Positions 1 through 6,116 are shown, counted from the first letter of the stretch. The stretch is DNA of 7,429 bases from CBFGRU01 sp965651255 (GCA_965651255.1 CBFGRU010000156.1:1-7429), one strand, 5' to 3'. Made by a program: numbers and translations. Notes: generated by a model from the letters alone, not told the origin.

Positions 1-38
1 CGGCTCTACCCAGTTTGGGTAGAGCCGCGCGTTTTTTT
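1..38 (+). terminator. Rho-independent terminator of an upstream plus-strand gene
   Basis: A perfect 11-bp stem (CGGCTCTACCC at 1-11 and its complement at 17-27) closes a 5-nt loop, AGTTT. Four bases later comes a run of seven T at 32-38. This is a textbook intrinsic terminator for transcription entering from the left; the gene it serves is off the window. The hairpin is symmetric, so it could also stop the leftward transcript of the 216-467 gene, but that would need a T-tract left of base 1, which cannot be seen. Confidence 0.9.
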
Positions 39-215
39 GGGATCGAGTTTCCACCCGCCCGGGTTGCGGCCTCCGCCATCGCTCGGTGGAGTTCAGCCGA
101 AGAAGTAGCGGCGGGAATGTGCAGACACATTGTGAGACGAGCACATCCGGCGGATACGAAAACCGAGATCATCGCTTGAGGGGCGATGGCACTCGCTCAT
201 CAGGCCCGCTTTCGT

Positions 216-467
216 TCAAGCAAACGGCGTCGCGAGTCGGCTGCGGTCGCTGTTGACATCGACTTTCATCAATCGCTCGCCCTGATCGGGTGTAATCGAA
301 CCTTCAGCGATGTAGGCCGCGATTTCGCGCCGGCTCTTCTCCCGGGCGCTGGCGATGACGATGGCGCTCAGGTGACGCATGAACGAGCTGACAAGCATCG
401 TCGCACCGATGAGCAGAATGATGAGCAACATGAGGTTGCTGCTCAGGATTTCGATGATCTCCCGCAT
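216..467 (-). CDS. small single-pass membrane protein with SHOCT-like C-terminal segment
   Basis: This 83-aa protein has one hydrophobic helix at about residues 10-30 (rich in Leu, Ile and Met). A basic stretch follows (R42, K44, R46, R47), then the motif EIAAYIAEGSITPDQGERL at residues 48-66. That motif resembles SHOCT and related short domains, in which a small helix is followed by 'eGxITxeexerl'. The charge pattern suggests the C-terminal part lies in the cytoplasm. The start is well supported: AGGAGG at 475-480 lies 7 nt upstream of the ATG. The gene is divergent from the glycosyltransferase at 741 and appears to be monocistronic in the window. Function is unknown; SHOCT-like pieces are usually thought to mediate oligomerisation or protein contacts. 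The overlapping plus-strand frame has no comparable start signal or domain. Confidence 0.8.
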   Translation of the reverse strand: MREIIEILSSNLMLLIILLIGATMLVSSFMRHLSAIVIASAREKSRREIAAYIAEGSITPDQGERLMKVDVNSDRSRLATPFA

Positions 468-740
468 GATGTTGCCTCCTTAGTGCGCGCTGTACCGGGT
501 GATTCGGAGTCTGCCGGTTCCGAGCCGGTCGATGATGCCCGGAGAATGGCGGACGATACAAGCGTACTTGCGCTTAGGCGAGATGCCATGTCCAATTGTG
601 GCGTCTTCCGGACATGCTGTGGGCGGAAGCAGATGGCGACCGCATACGCTTCGGCAGTGTGAATGCTTGAGTCGATGTGTTGCATGGTGACTGCGAAGAT
701 TTTCATATCGCCTGCAGTGTGGTTTCCCGCAGGGGAAGCG

Positions 741-2255
741 ATGGCTTTCGTGGCCCCATGGGCGGTGGCCACCGCGTTCTGCGTGTTGCTCGTCATCATC
801 GGGTGCTATGGCCTGCACCGCTGGACACAGGTGTTGCGGTTCGCATTTGCGCAGCGTGTGCTGGTCACGCCGAACGATCACCATGTCAAAGTACATTCTG
901 AACATGATGAAGTTGTTTCTGCAGCGTCGATGCCGTTCATCACGATCCAGATACCGGTCTACAACGAGGGGATTCTCGTCGAGCGCGTGTTGGGGGCGGT
1001 GTCGCAGTTGGACTGGCCATTGTCGCGCCTTGAAGTACAGTTGTTGGATGACTCCGATGAATCAGAATCGCTTGAGCATGCCGCTCGTGCGTGCCGAATA
1101 GCGCAAACGCGCGGTGTGCAGGTCCATCGTCTCCAACGGCTGAAGCGGAACGGGTACAAAGCTGGAGCGCTTGCTTTCGGATTGGAATCAGCGCGGGGGG
1201 AGTTCATTGCGGTCTTCGATGCAGACTTTGTTCCGCCTCGGGACTTCCTGCGCCAGATGATGCCTTCGTTCGCCGCTGACGAACGAATCGGACTGGTGCA
1301 GGCGGCCTGGTCACACTTGAACGCCGATGAGAATATCCTGACCGCCTGCCAGGCGCTCGCGCTCGACGGGCATTTCGCGGTGGAACAAACCGCACGCGCT
1401 GCGAGTGGTTGCTGGTTCAACTTCAACGGGACCGCAGGCATCTGGCGACGGTGTGCGATCGTTGAGGCGGGCGGATGGTCGCACGAGACGCTGACGGAAG
1501 ATGCGGACCTTTCCTATCGTGCGCAACTGTTGGGGTGGCGATTCATCTACCGACCGGATGTGAAGTGCCCTGCGGCGTTGCCGCCGACCATGACTGGTTT
1601 GTTGAGCCAACAACATCGCTGGAACAAAGGACTGCTGCAGACGGCGATGAAACTCCTGCCCCAGATCATGCGGGCCAACGTGGCCGTGCGAATTCGTTTG
1701 GAGGCACTGATGCACCTGACTTCACCGGTGATGTATCCGGTGATGCTGGTTTTTGCGATCCTCGCTGGTCCCGGGGTCCTGATCACCCTCCCACTGGAGA
1801 CGGTCTCCGCGCATTGGTGGTGGATGCTGGTGGCCGCGGTCCTGTTCAGCGGTATCGGCGCAGCGAGTGCATACTGCCTGGCATCACAGTGGATGCCGCG
1901 TACCGGGCGGTGGCTGAGACTTGGGCGTGCAGCGATCCTGCTCCCCACACTGTTTGCGCTGGGGGTCGGAATGAGCGTCATGAACACCGGCGCGGCGCTC
2001 AGCGCGCTGCAGCGCCGGCCGAGTGCGTTCATCCGGACCCCCAAGACTCCTGATGCGGCCCGGCAAGCGGGATTACGTCGTGACCATCGATCTTGGCGGC
2101 ACACCGGTGGGATAGAACTCTTCATGGGCGTGATGATGTTGGGCGTGTGCGCCACGGCCTTGCTGCGGCCGGACACGCTGATCGGCACGCCGTTTCTGCT
2201 CCTGTTTGCGCTGGGCTTTTTGTGGGTCGGTGCGGCGCGATGGAAAGCGGCATGA
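741..2255 (+). CDS. family 2 processive-type membrane glycosyltransferase (CslA/BcsA-like)
   Basis: This inner-membrane GT-A enzyme of the cellulose synthase/glucomannan synthase superfamily should transfer sugar from a nucleotide sugar to a polysaccharide or lipid acceptor. From the start at 741 it has 504 residues. One N-terminal membrane helix (about 4-24) precedes the catalytic domain. That domain shows IPVYNE at 71-76, DDSD at 103-106, the metal-binding FDADF around D160/D162, FNGTAGIWR, TEDAD at 252-256 (catalytic-base region), and QQHRW at 290-294 (QxxRW). About five more helices follow (roughly 328-350, 360-381, 395-425, 455-475, 480-497). An 'FIRTPK' motif typical of CslA-like bacterial members is also present. 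I chose the ATG at 741 because AGGGGAAG precedes it and its first residues form the membrane helix; in-frame ATGs at 663, 675 and 684 lack a ribosome binding site. No PilZ domain and no BcsB-type partner is seen, so the sugar product is undetermined. Confidence 0.92.
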   Translation: MAFVAPWAVATAFCVLLVIIGCYGLHRWTQVLRFAFAQRVLVTPNDHHVKVHSEHDEVVSAASMPFITIQIPVYNEGILVERVLGAVSQLDWPLSRLEVQLLDDSDESESLEHAARACRIAQTRGVQVHRLQRLKRNGYKAGALAFGLESARGEFIAVFDADFVPPRDFLRQMMPSFAADERIGLVQAAWSHLNADENILTACQALALDGHFAVEQTARAASGCWFNFNGTAGIWRRCAIVEAGGWSHETLTEDADLSYRAQLLGWRFIYRPDVKCPAALPPTMTGLLSQQHRWNKGLLQTAMKLLPQIMRANVAVRIRLEALMHLTSPVMYPVMLVFAILAGPGVLITLPLETVSAHWWWMLVAAVLFSGIGAASAYCLASQWMPRTGRWLRLGRAAILLPTLFALGVGMSVMNTGAALSALQRRPSAFIRTPKTPDAARQAGLRRDHRSWRHTGGIELFMGVMMLGVCATALLRPDTLIGTPFLLLFALGFLWVGAARWKAA

Positions 2256-2276
2256 TCGAACCGCAGTACGGCGTAT

Positions 2277-2888
2277 TCAGAAGGCGGCGGGCACACCCAG
2301 ACGATCGCCCCGCGAATGCGGTTGCCGCAACAGACGCAAAGGCGCCTCGTTCTCCCAGAGGACTTCGCGCGGCCGATCGGCGGGATGCAACTGGAAATAG
2401 ATTTCCCACTGATCGCTACCGCCTGCCGTGATGAGATACGCAGTCCCAGAGAGGATGTACTGAACGGGTGCGTTTTCTGAATCGGTAAAATCGAGAGAGA
2501 CCCGACGACCGTGTGGTACGAAGAGTTCATGCAGGCGGCGACAGAGCGTGCGAAACTCTTCGTGGGTGGAACGGCTTTGATTGCGCACGTGACAGAGCGA
2601 GATGGACGCACGGCCGTTCTCAGTTGTGAACTGGCTGGGGAGCGCCAGGCGAATCGCTTCCACCAGTCGGGTCGTCCCCGCATCAAGCATCGTCACCGAT
2701 GCCGGTGCAGATTCAAAGCGAACCGGCGTCGAGTATTCCGGACGCTGGCTCGACGGGTGGTCAACACGCGCTGCCAAGTCATCGATGATGTTCGCTCGTG
2801 CGGAAAGTTTTTCGGGTACGGGTCGATCCATTTGAGGTGCAGAAGTACAGCCAGTGAGTCCGACGGTGACAACGAGCACCAAGATCAT
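2277..2888 (-). CDS. lipoprotein resembling LpoB-type penicillin-binding-protein activators
   Basis: This is a 203-aa predicted outer-membrane lipoprotein. A hydrophobic leader ends in the lipobox L11-T12-G13-C14, followed by a Ser/Pro-containing linker. The C-terminal half follows the LpoB/CsgG-N pattern: a segment that may select a peptidoglycan-synthase partner (TRLVEAIRLAL), a hydrophobic strand YILSGTAYLI, a strand WEIYFQL, and the ending VLWENEAPLR. The last resembles the 'W-x-(D/N)-E' finish of LpoB proteins. In well-studied relatives this fold crosses the periplasm and stimulates a bifunctional penicillin-binding protein. The assignment is by pattern only and is tentative. The reading frame stays open upstream to 3278, but there is no ATG, GTG or TTG in the stretch just before 2888, and the extension would bury the signal peptide. 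Two oddities: the leader begins MILVLVV with no Lys or Arg, and no good ribosome binding site precedes it. Its stop faces the glycosyltransferase stop across 21 bp. Confidence 0.72.
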   Translation of the reverse strand: MILVLVVTVGLTGCTSAPQMDRPVPEKLSARANIIDDLAARVDHPSSQRPEYSTPVRFESAPASVTMLDAGTTRLVEAIRLALPSQFTTENGRASISLCHVRNQSRSTHEEFRTLCRRLHELFVPHGRRVSLDFTDSENAPVQYILSGTAYLITAGGSDQWEIYFQLHPADRPREVLWENEAPLRLLRQPHSRGDRLGVPAAF

Positions 2889-3062
2889 GTGGATGGCGAT
2901 CGATTGCCCCCATTGGCTGGTAGGACGATGCCGCGACCCGATGCATCGTAACCCATTGCGTCCGCTTGGGTTATACGGTGCGATGAGTTTGTCGCCCCGC
3001 CCGATATCTCTTTTCACAGCGCGTTTGCGATGGCCACCACGAGAAGAGAGGAGCCCGGCGAA

Positions 3063-3266
3063 ATGCTGACGAAGGCACAGATTATCGAAGCAATTCAGCA
3101 GATCAACCGCACCGCCCGCACTGATTGGCTGGGTGTGTTCGACGTAACGGCGTTGAAGCGATACCTCGATCATTTGCAGCTGACTCTCGAGCCCCGCGGT
3201 CCGCGCAGCGCGTGGATCCGCCCGGGCGATACGAAGGCAATCGTGACCCGCGAAGCGGTGATCTGA
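3063..3266 (+). CDS. small conserved-looking protein of unknown function
   Basis: This 67-aa soluble protein has no signal peptide, membrane helix or cysteine. It appears to have two helices (TKAQIIEAIQQINRTA at 3-18, and VTALKRYLDHLQLTL at about 29-43). A basic, Pro/Gly-containing turn (EPRGPRSAWIRPG) and a short strand (TKAIVTR) follow. I recognise no domain. The start at 3063 is favoured over 3030 because AGAGAGGAG at 3045-3053 ends 9 nt before this ATG. A hairpin terminator follows at 3355-3391, so the gene appears to be a single-gene transcription unit divergent from the lipoprotein gene at 2888. A minus-strand frame overlaps it, but that frame is only the unused upstream extension of the lipoprotein gene. 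Confidence 0.78.
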   Translation: MLTKAQIIEAIQQINRTARTDWLGVFDVTALKRYLDHLQLTLEPRGPRSAWIRPGDTKAIVTREAVI

Positions 3267-3354
3267 CCGAGTGGGCATCAGCTCACCGAATCGCGCGGGT
3301 GACTCGAACCGTCGCCGGCCCAGCGAAGAGACACCAAATTCCAGGAAGATGTTC

Positions 3355-3391
3355 CGCCAGTCGATCGTGAGGATCGGCTGGCGTTTCTTCT
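3355..3391 (+). terminator. intrinsic terminator after the 67-aa gene
   Basis: CGCCAG (3355-3360), T, CGATC (3362-3366) pairs across the loop GTGAG with GATCG (3372-3376), G, CTGGCG (3378-3383). The odd T and G form a wobble pair in RNA, giving a continuous 12-bp stem. TTTCTTCT follows at 3384-3391. The T-tract is interrupted, so strength is uncertain. It lies 88 nt past the stop at 3266. Read on the minus strand, the wobble becomes a C/A mismatch and there is no T-tract, so it is best seen as a plus-strand terminator. Confidence 0.65.
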
Positions 3392-3470
3392 GGATGCGTT
3401 GAAAGCCGGTCGCAGGGTCGCGATCAGAGAGAACGCAAGACCGCGGCGATGATCAATTGAATGCGCGGAA

Positions 3471-4070
3471 TCAGTCGCGATTGTCCGCCGGATCGTCAGG
3501 TTCCGCTTGTCCGGGCCGACCAACGTCGCCCTCGAGCTTTTCACCGGCCGCCAGTCGGCTGCGAATCTCCTGCCAGGCAGCGCTGCTGGCCGCCCCCCCG
3601 CCACTCCCGGCGGCACCGGGCTGATTCATCATGCGGTCCCATTGCTGTTTCAGCAGACGAAAACTCAGAAGAGACCGGACGCGAGTTAGCAGTTCGAGTT
3701 TATTGACGGGCTTGGAGAGGAAGTCGTTCGCGCCGCTCTCGACCGCTCGTTCAACATCACCCACTTCATGAAGCGCGGTGACCATGATGACCGGGATATC
3801 CCGCGTTCGAGGCGAGGTCTTGATCTTCTGGCAGACCTCGAATCCGGACATTCGCGGCATCATGACATCCAGGAGAATGAGGTCCGGCGGCTCGCGGTCG
3901 ATGTGGGCCAGCGCCTCGATGCCATCCCTTGCGGAGTGAATCGCGCAGGGCAGTGACTCCAGGTACGCTTCCATCAACTCGAGATTCTGCAGGTTGTCAT
4001 CCACCAGCAGAACGGTCGTCCCGCTGAGGTCAAACTCCGGTACGCCGCCGGGTGCGGTCGTGTCAGTCAT
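3471..4070 (-). CDS. stand-alone response-regulator receiver protein
   Basis: This 199-aa cytoplasmic phospho-receiver protein has a CheY-type domain at about residues 18-140. The acidic pair is D24-D25, the phosphoacceptor is D68 in LILLDVMMP, the switch Thr is T98 in IMVTA, and the conserved Lys is K120 in LSKPV. A helix (LLTRVRSLLSFRLLKQQWDRM) follows. The last 45 or so residues are Gly/Ala-rich, then acidic and polar (GAAGSGGGAASSAA, ending PDDPADNRD), and look disordered. There is no DNA-binding, GGDEF, HD-GYP or kinase domain, so output must go through a partner protein. Start: the ATG at 4070 overlaps the end of the upstream transferase gene by 8 bp (ATGACTGA), which suggests translational coupling. 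An alternative in-frame ATG at 4091 has GGAG before it and would add 7 residues. No cognate histidine kinase is in the window. Confidence 0.92.
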   Translation of the reverse strand: MTDTTAPGGVPEFDLSGTTVLLVDDNLQNLELMEAYLESLPCAIHSARDGIEALAHIDREPPDLILLDVMMPRMSGFEVCQKIKTSPRTRDIPVIMVTALHEVGDVERAVESGANDFLSKPVNKLELLTRVRSLLSFRLLKQQWDRMMNQPGAAGSGGGAASSAAWQEIRSRLAAGEKLEGDVGRPGQAEPDDPADNRD

Positions 4071-4788
4071 GGTCGGTCCCGCGTGTTCCATGCATCTCCG
4101 CGTCCCGCTTGATCGCGGGGATCGTTTCAAGCCGATTCAGCAACGTATGAAGGGGCTGATCGGCCTTCATCATCGGCTGCCGCAACCGCTCGATCAGCGC
4201 GATCAGATCGCTGAGGCGATCCACATCCGGCCATCTCGACAGCGTCGCGAGATGCAGGCCGGCCTCGGCTGCTCGGCGGCATGTCGCATCGTACACGGAG
4301 GCGGTTCCCCAGTCGATCGCCTTGAACAGCTCGGCGTGGTAACGACGAGCAGCGATCGACCAGTACCCGCCATCGGTCGCTGGGCCGATCGCGACATCAT
4401 GCGTGTGGATTGCCTTGGGAATGGCATCAATTGCCTCGCGAGGGACATCAGGAGAGTCGATCCCCAGAAACGCGAGGGCCTGTTCTTGGCCGCGCACACG
4501 CCATATCCGAGAGATTCGCTCGCCCAGGTCACCGGCCCCCTGGTTCATCCAACCGCTGACCAGTCGCCGCACTTTCTCAGGATAGCGGTCGAACGAATCA
4601 TCGGGAGCAATGGCCAGAATCACTTCGCCATGCTGAGCCAGCCGCTCAACCATACACTCCAGCATCGCCTGTGCGACCTTGGCTGCGTCCTGAGGCGACA
4701 CCCCATCCCGTACGAGTCGCGACTTGACGGTGCCGGGAAGTGGCAACTTGGCCATCAGAACAATCTGCATGACGGGAGATTCAGCCAC
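4063..4788 (-). CDS. DUF2064/TIGR04282-type glycosyltransferase (nucleotide-sugar transferase fold)
   Basis: This 241-aa GT-A-fold protein belongs to the DUF2064 group, labelled in TIGR04282 as a glycosyltransferase often found near arsenosugar genes. Visible signatures are AKLPLPGTVKSRL at 13-25 (nucleotide-binding N-terminus), GDLGERI at 86-92, FLGIDSPDVP at 107-116 with the expected Asp at D111, IGPATDGGYW at 134-143, a later DWGTASV, and WPDVDRLSDL near the end (family pattern 'l.DiDtpeDl'). It is probably a cytosolic enzyme; donor and acceptor cannot be read from sequence. Length fits the family. The start is uncertain: GTG at 4788 has GGAGG 15 nt upstream, while ATG at 4770 gives an N-terminus closer to relatives but lacks a ribosome binding site. 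It is the first gene of an operon with the receiver gene. No radical-SAM ArsS-like gene is visible. Confidence 0.87.
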   Translation of the reverse strand: MAESPVMQIVLMAKLPLPGTVKSRLVRDGVSPQDAAKVAQAMLECMVERLAQHGEVILAIAPDDSFDRYPEKVRRLVSGWMNQGAGDLGERISRIWRVRGQEQALAFLGIDSPDVPREAIDAIPKAIHTHDVAIGPATDGGYWSIAARRYHAELFKAIDWGTASVYDATCRRAAEAGLHLATLSRWPDVDRLSDLIALIERLRQPMMKADQPLHTLLNRLETIPAIKRDAEMHGTRGTDHD

Positions 4789-4803
4789 GACAATGAGTCA
4801 ATA

Positions 4804-4863
4804 CCTCCGTTGCGGAGCAGGTGACTCGATAACGGAAGTTCTTTCATAACAGTGGCTTCCGTT
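4804..4863 (-). promoter_or_regulatory. leader with alternative RNA pairing around the Shine-Dalgarno of the transferase operon
   Basis: In the minus-strand transcript, AACGGAAG (4863-4856) is perfectly complementary to CTTCCGTT (4838-4831), giving an 8-bp stem with a 17-nt loop. Downstream, the ribosome-binding sequence lies in AACGGAGG (4811-4804). The same CTTCCGTT element can pair with it over 8 bp with one G-U. CTCCG (4817-4813) can also form a 5-bp hairpin with CGGAG (4809-4805). The pairings exclude each other, so the leader could expose or hide the ribosome site. The complementarity is seen directly; function is inference. As DNA, the 4831-4863 inverted repeat could instead be an operator in this divergent promoter region. 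Confidence 0.4.
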
Positions 4864-5015
4864 TGAAGAGCAGTGATTGTGCCATCACCATGGAAATGGA
4901 ATCAAATGGGCGCGTGTCCCAAGAACAGGGGGAAATCCCGCTGATTGGATGAACCCATGAGCCATACTCGACGTTCAATAGAAGCGGCTCCGACGCATGC
5001 CTCCCGGAGGAGATT

Positions 5016-5507
5016 GTGACGAAGCAGAACAAAGGACAACCATCGTACCATCGACCGGCGTGGGAAGATCGATTCAACGAGCCGACTGTACGCGCCTTGG
5101 GCGAAGCATTGCCCAGTGATGCACACCGTCTCTTCGAGCGCGCTCACCACGCGCTGGAGGCGCTGGCAGACCAAGGAGGGGCGAATCTCGCATGGCACGG
5201 ACCGTGCTGGCGATGGACGATTGAGTATCGGTTCAATCGCGGGCGAGGCACTCTGGCGGTCCTGGTACCGAACCCGGTCGATCTGCAGTTGGCTGCCCCG
5301 GTGAATGAACTCTTACTTGAATCGCTTCCCAAGCGCAGGTTGCGGCGTGCTGTACGCGATGGACTTGATCTGGCATCTCCCCCGTTCGATACGAACTGGG
5401 CGATATGGAGCGTTTCATCGGTCCCGATTCTTGATGAGGTCCTTATGCTGCTCGAGCGCCGGCTGATGCTTGAATCTCAGCGATCGCCTTCGAAAATGAC
5501 CGGCTGA
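5016..5507 (+). CDS. hypothetical protein, possibly DUF3788-like
   Basis: This 163-aa soluble protein has no signal peptide or membrane helix. A basic N-terminus is followed by a long helix (SDAHRLFERAHHALEALAD, 34-52). Next comes an aromatic core (WHGPCWRWTIEYRF, 60-73), two probable strands (GTLAVLVPNPVDLQLAAPV), a basic helix (LPKRRLRRAVRDGLDLA), and a final helix containing ILDEVLMLLERRLML. This order, strand-rich W/Y core then a basic helix then a terminal helix, recalls DUF3788/YdhG-like small proteins, but I cannot confirm membership. The start is GTG at 5016 with GGAGGAG at 5006-5012 just upstream; there is no usable in-frame ATG near the N-terminus. It is divergent from the transferase operon. 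A downstream lipoprotein gene lies 140 bp away and has its own ribosome site, so co-transcription is uncertain. Confidence 0.78.
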   Translation: MTKQNKGQPSYHRPAWEDRFNEPTVRALGEALPSDAHRLFERAHHALEALADQGGANLAWHGPCWRWTIEYRFNRGRGTLAVLVPNPVDLQLAAPVNELLLESLPKRRLRRAVRDGLDLASPPFDTNWAIWSVSSVPILDEVLMLLERRLMLESQRSPSKMTG

Positions 5508-5647
5508 GTACTCCGGCACCAGCAGCCGTTGTCGCACGAACCCGGGACGTCGCTCACCCGAATTGATCGGTATACTCGCATCAGGCGGGTTCTGCTGTTC
5601 ATCGCGTTTATCAACGCATCCTGAGTTCGAGAAGAGAAAGGGTACCA

Positions 5648-6070
5648 ATGAAGAAGAAGACAAAACGTACCTGGTGGACAATGACTCTTGCTGCGGGCGC
5701 AGTTGGCTTGATGTTCCTGGGAACCGGTTGTTCATCGGGTCCTGCCCCCACCCACACAGCGCGATTCTGGACCCAATCGAACAACGACATTGTTGTTCAA
5801 GTGACCGGCCAGAAACCCACTATCCAAGTGGAGAACCACGGCCCGGGTGCCATCCAGCGCGTTGATCTGATTTCGGCCGAACACACAACCAGCTTTGATG
5901 GCATACCGCCCGGTGGCAGCACAATGTTCACTCTTGTGGATGGCGCGCGGCTGCGCATTGCAGAGTCAAACGGAACTTTTGCCATTCTGACCCTCTGGAA
6001 TGCTGATGGCTATCAGTTGTTTAATGACCGAGGCGAAGCAGTAACGCTCGCGGCCAACGCACAAGACTGA
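5648..6070 (+). CDS. small lipoprotein of unknown function
   Basis: This is a 140-aa predicted lipoprotein. A strongly basic N-terminus (MKKKTKR) and hydrophobic stretch (about 9-24) end at LGTGC, with the lipidated Cys at C28. The mature part begins SSGPAP. The -3 position of the lipobox is Gly instead of the usual Leu, a mild departure. The mature domain of about 110 residues alternates hydrophobic and polar residues (DIVVQVTG, PTIQVENHG, RVDLISA, STMFTLVDGARLRIAES, FAILTLWNADG) and is probably an all-beta fold. I do not recognise the family. The start is supported by AAAGGG at 5637-5642, 5 nt before the ATG. A -10-like TATACT is at 5571-5576, and an intrinsic terminator lies about 90 bp past the stop, so it may be a single-gene unit. 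Confidence 0.85.
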   Translation: MKKKTKRTWWTMTLAAGAVGLMFLGTGCSSGPAPTHTARFWTQSNNDIVVQVTGQKPTIQVENHGPGAIQRVDLISAEHTTSFDGIPPGGSTMFTLVDGARLRIAESNGTFAILTLWNADGYQLFNDRGEAVTLAANAQD

Positions 6071-6116
6071 GAGCAGTCGAATCAACTCGGCCGACCGGCT
6101 TTGGCATTCTGCTCTC
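6069..6116 (+). repeat. 8-bp inverted repeat at the stop codon of the lipoprotein gene
   Basis: GAGAGCAG (6069-6076, overlapping the TGA stop) is perfectly matched by CTGCTCTC (6109-6116) across a 32-nt interval. Inside it, AAT and ATT can add 3 bp after a small bulge. No T-tract follows, so it is not a terminator by itself; it could be a 3'-end protective structure ahead of the true terminator at 6161, or chance. Confidence 0.35.

Noticed and set aside
186..662. Open frame of 158 codons on the plus strand
   Set aside because: It covers the 83-aa membrane protein on the other strand, which has a strong AGGAGG site and a transmembrane helix. The plus-strand product is charged, featureless and has no ribosome site.
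680..708. Possible promoter TTGCAT, 17-bp spacer, TCATAT ahead of the glycosyltransferase
   Set aside because: The spacing is ideal and the location sensible, but each hexamer matches the sigma-70 consensus at only 3 of 6 positions.
1547..2686. Long open frame of 379 codons on the minus strand
   Set aside because: It lies antisense to the glycosyltransferase, whose motifs are unmistakable, and runs across the convergent gap into the lipoprotein gene. Its product is Ser/Arg-rich with no domain, as expected for a shadow frame in GC-rich DNA.
2970..2975. Minus-strand TATAAC as a -10 box for the lipoprotein gene
   Set aside because: It matches 5 of 6 positions but has no -35 element at a suitable distance and no extended -10 TG.
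2889..3278. N-terminal extension of the lipoprotein frame to 333 codons
   Set aside because: It would place about 130 residues before the signal peptide and lipobox and would overlap the 67-aa gene, which has its own ribosome site and terminator.
3267..3470. Possible small gene between the 67-aa gene and the receiver gene
   Set aside because: Frames on both strands lack a ribosome site and any domain; the only structure is the terminator at 3355-3391.
3994..4824. Open frame of 276 codons on the plus strand
   Set aside because: It is antisense to the DUF2064 transferase and the start of the receiver gene, both with clear family motifs; the translated product shows no domain.
5571..5576. TATACT as a -10 box for the 140-aa lipoprotein gene
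   Set aside because: It is a good hexamer about 70 bp before the start codon, but no acceptable -35 lies 16-18 bp upstream; left as a possibility only.
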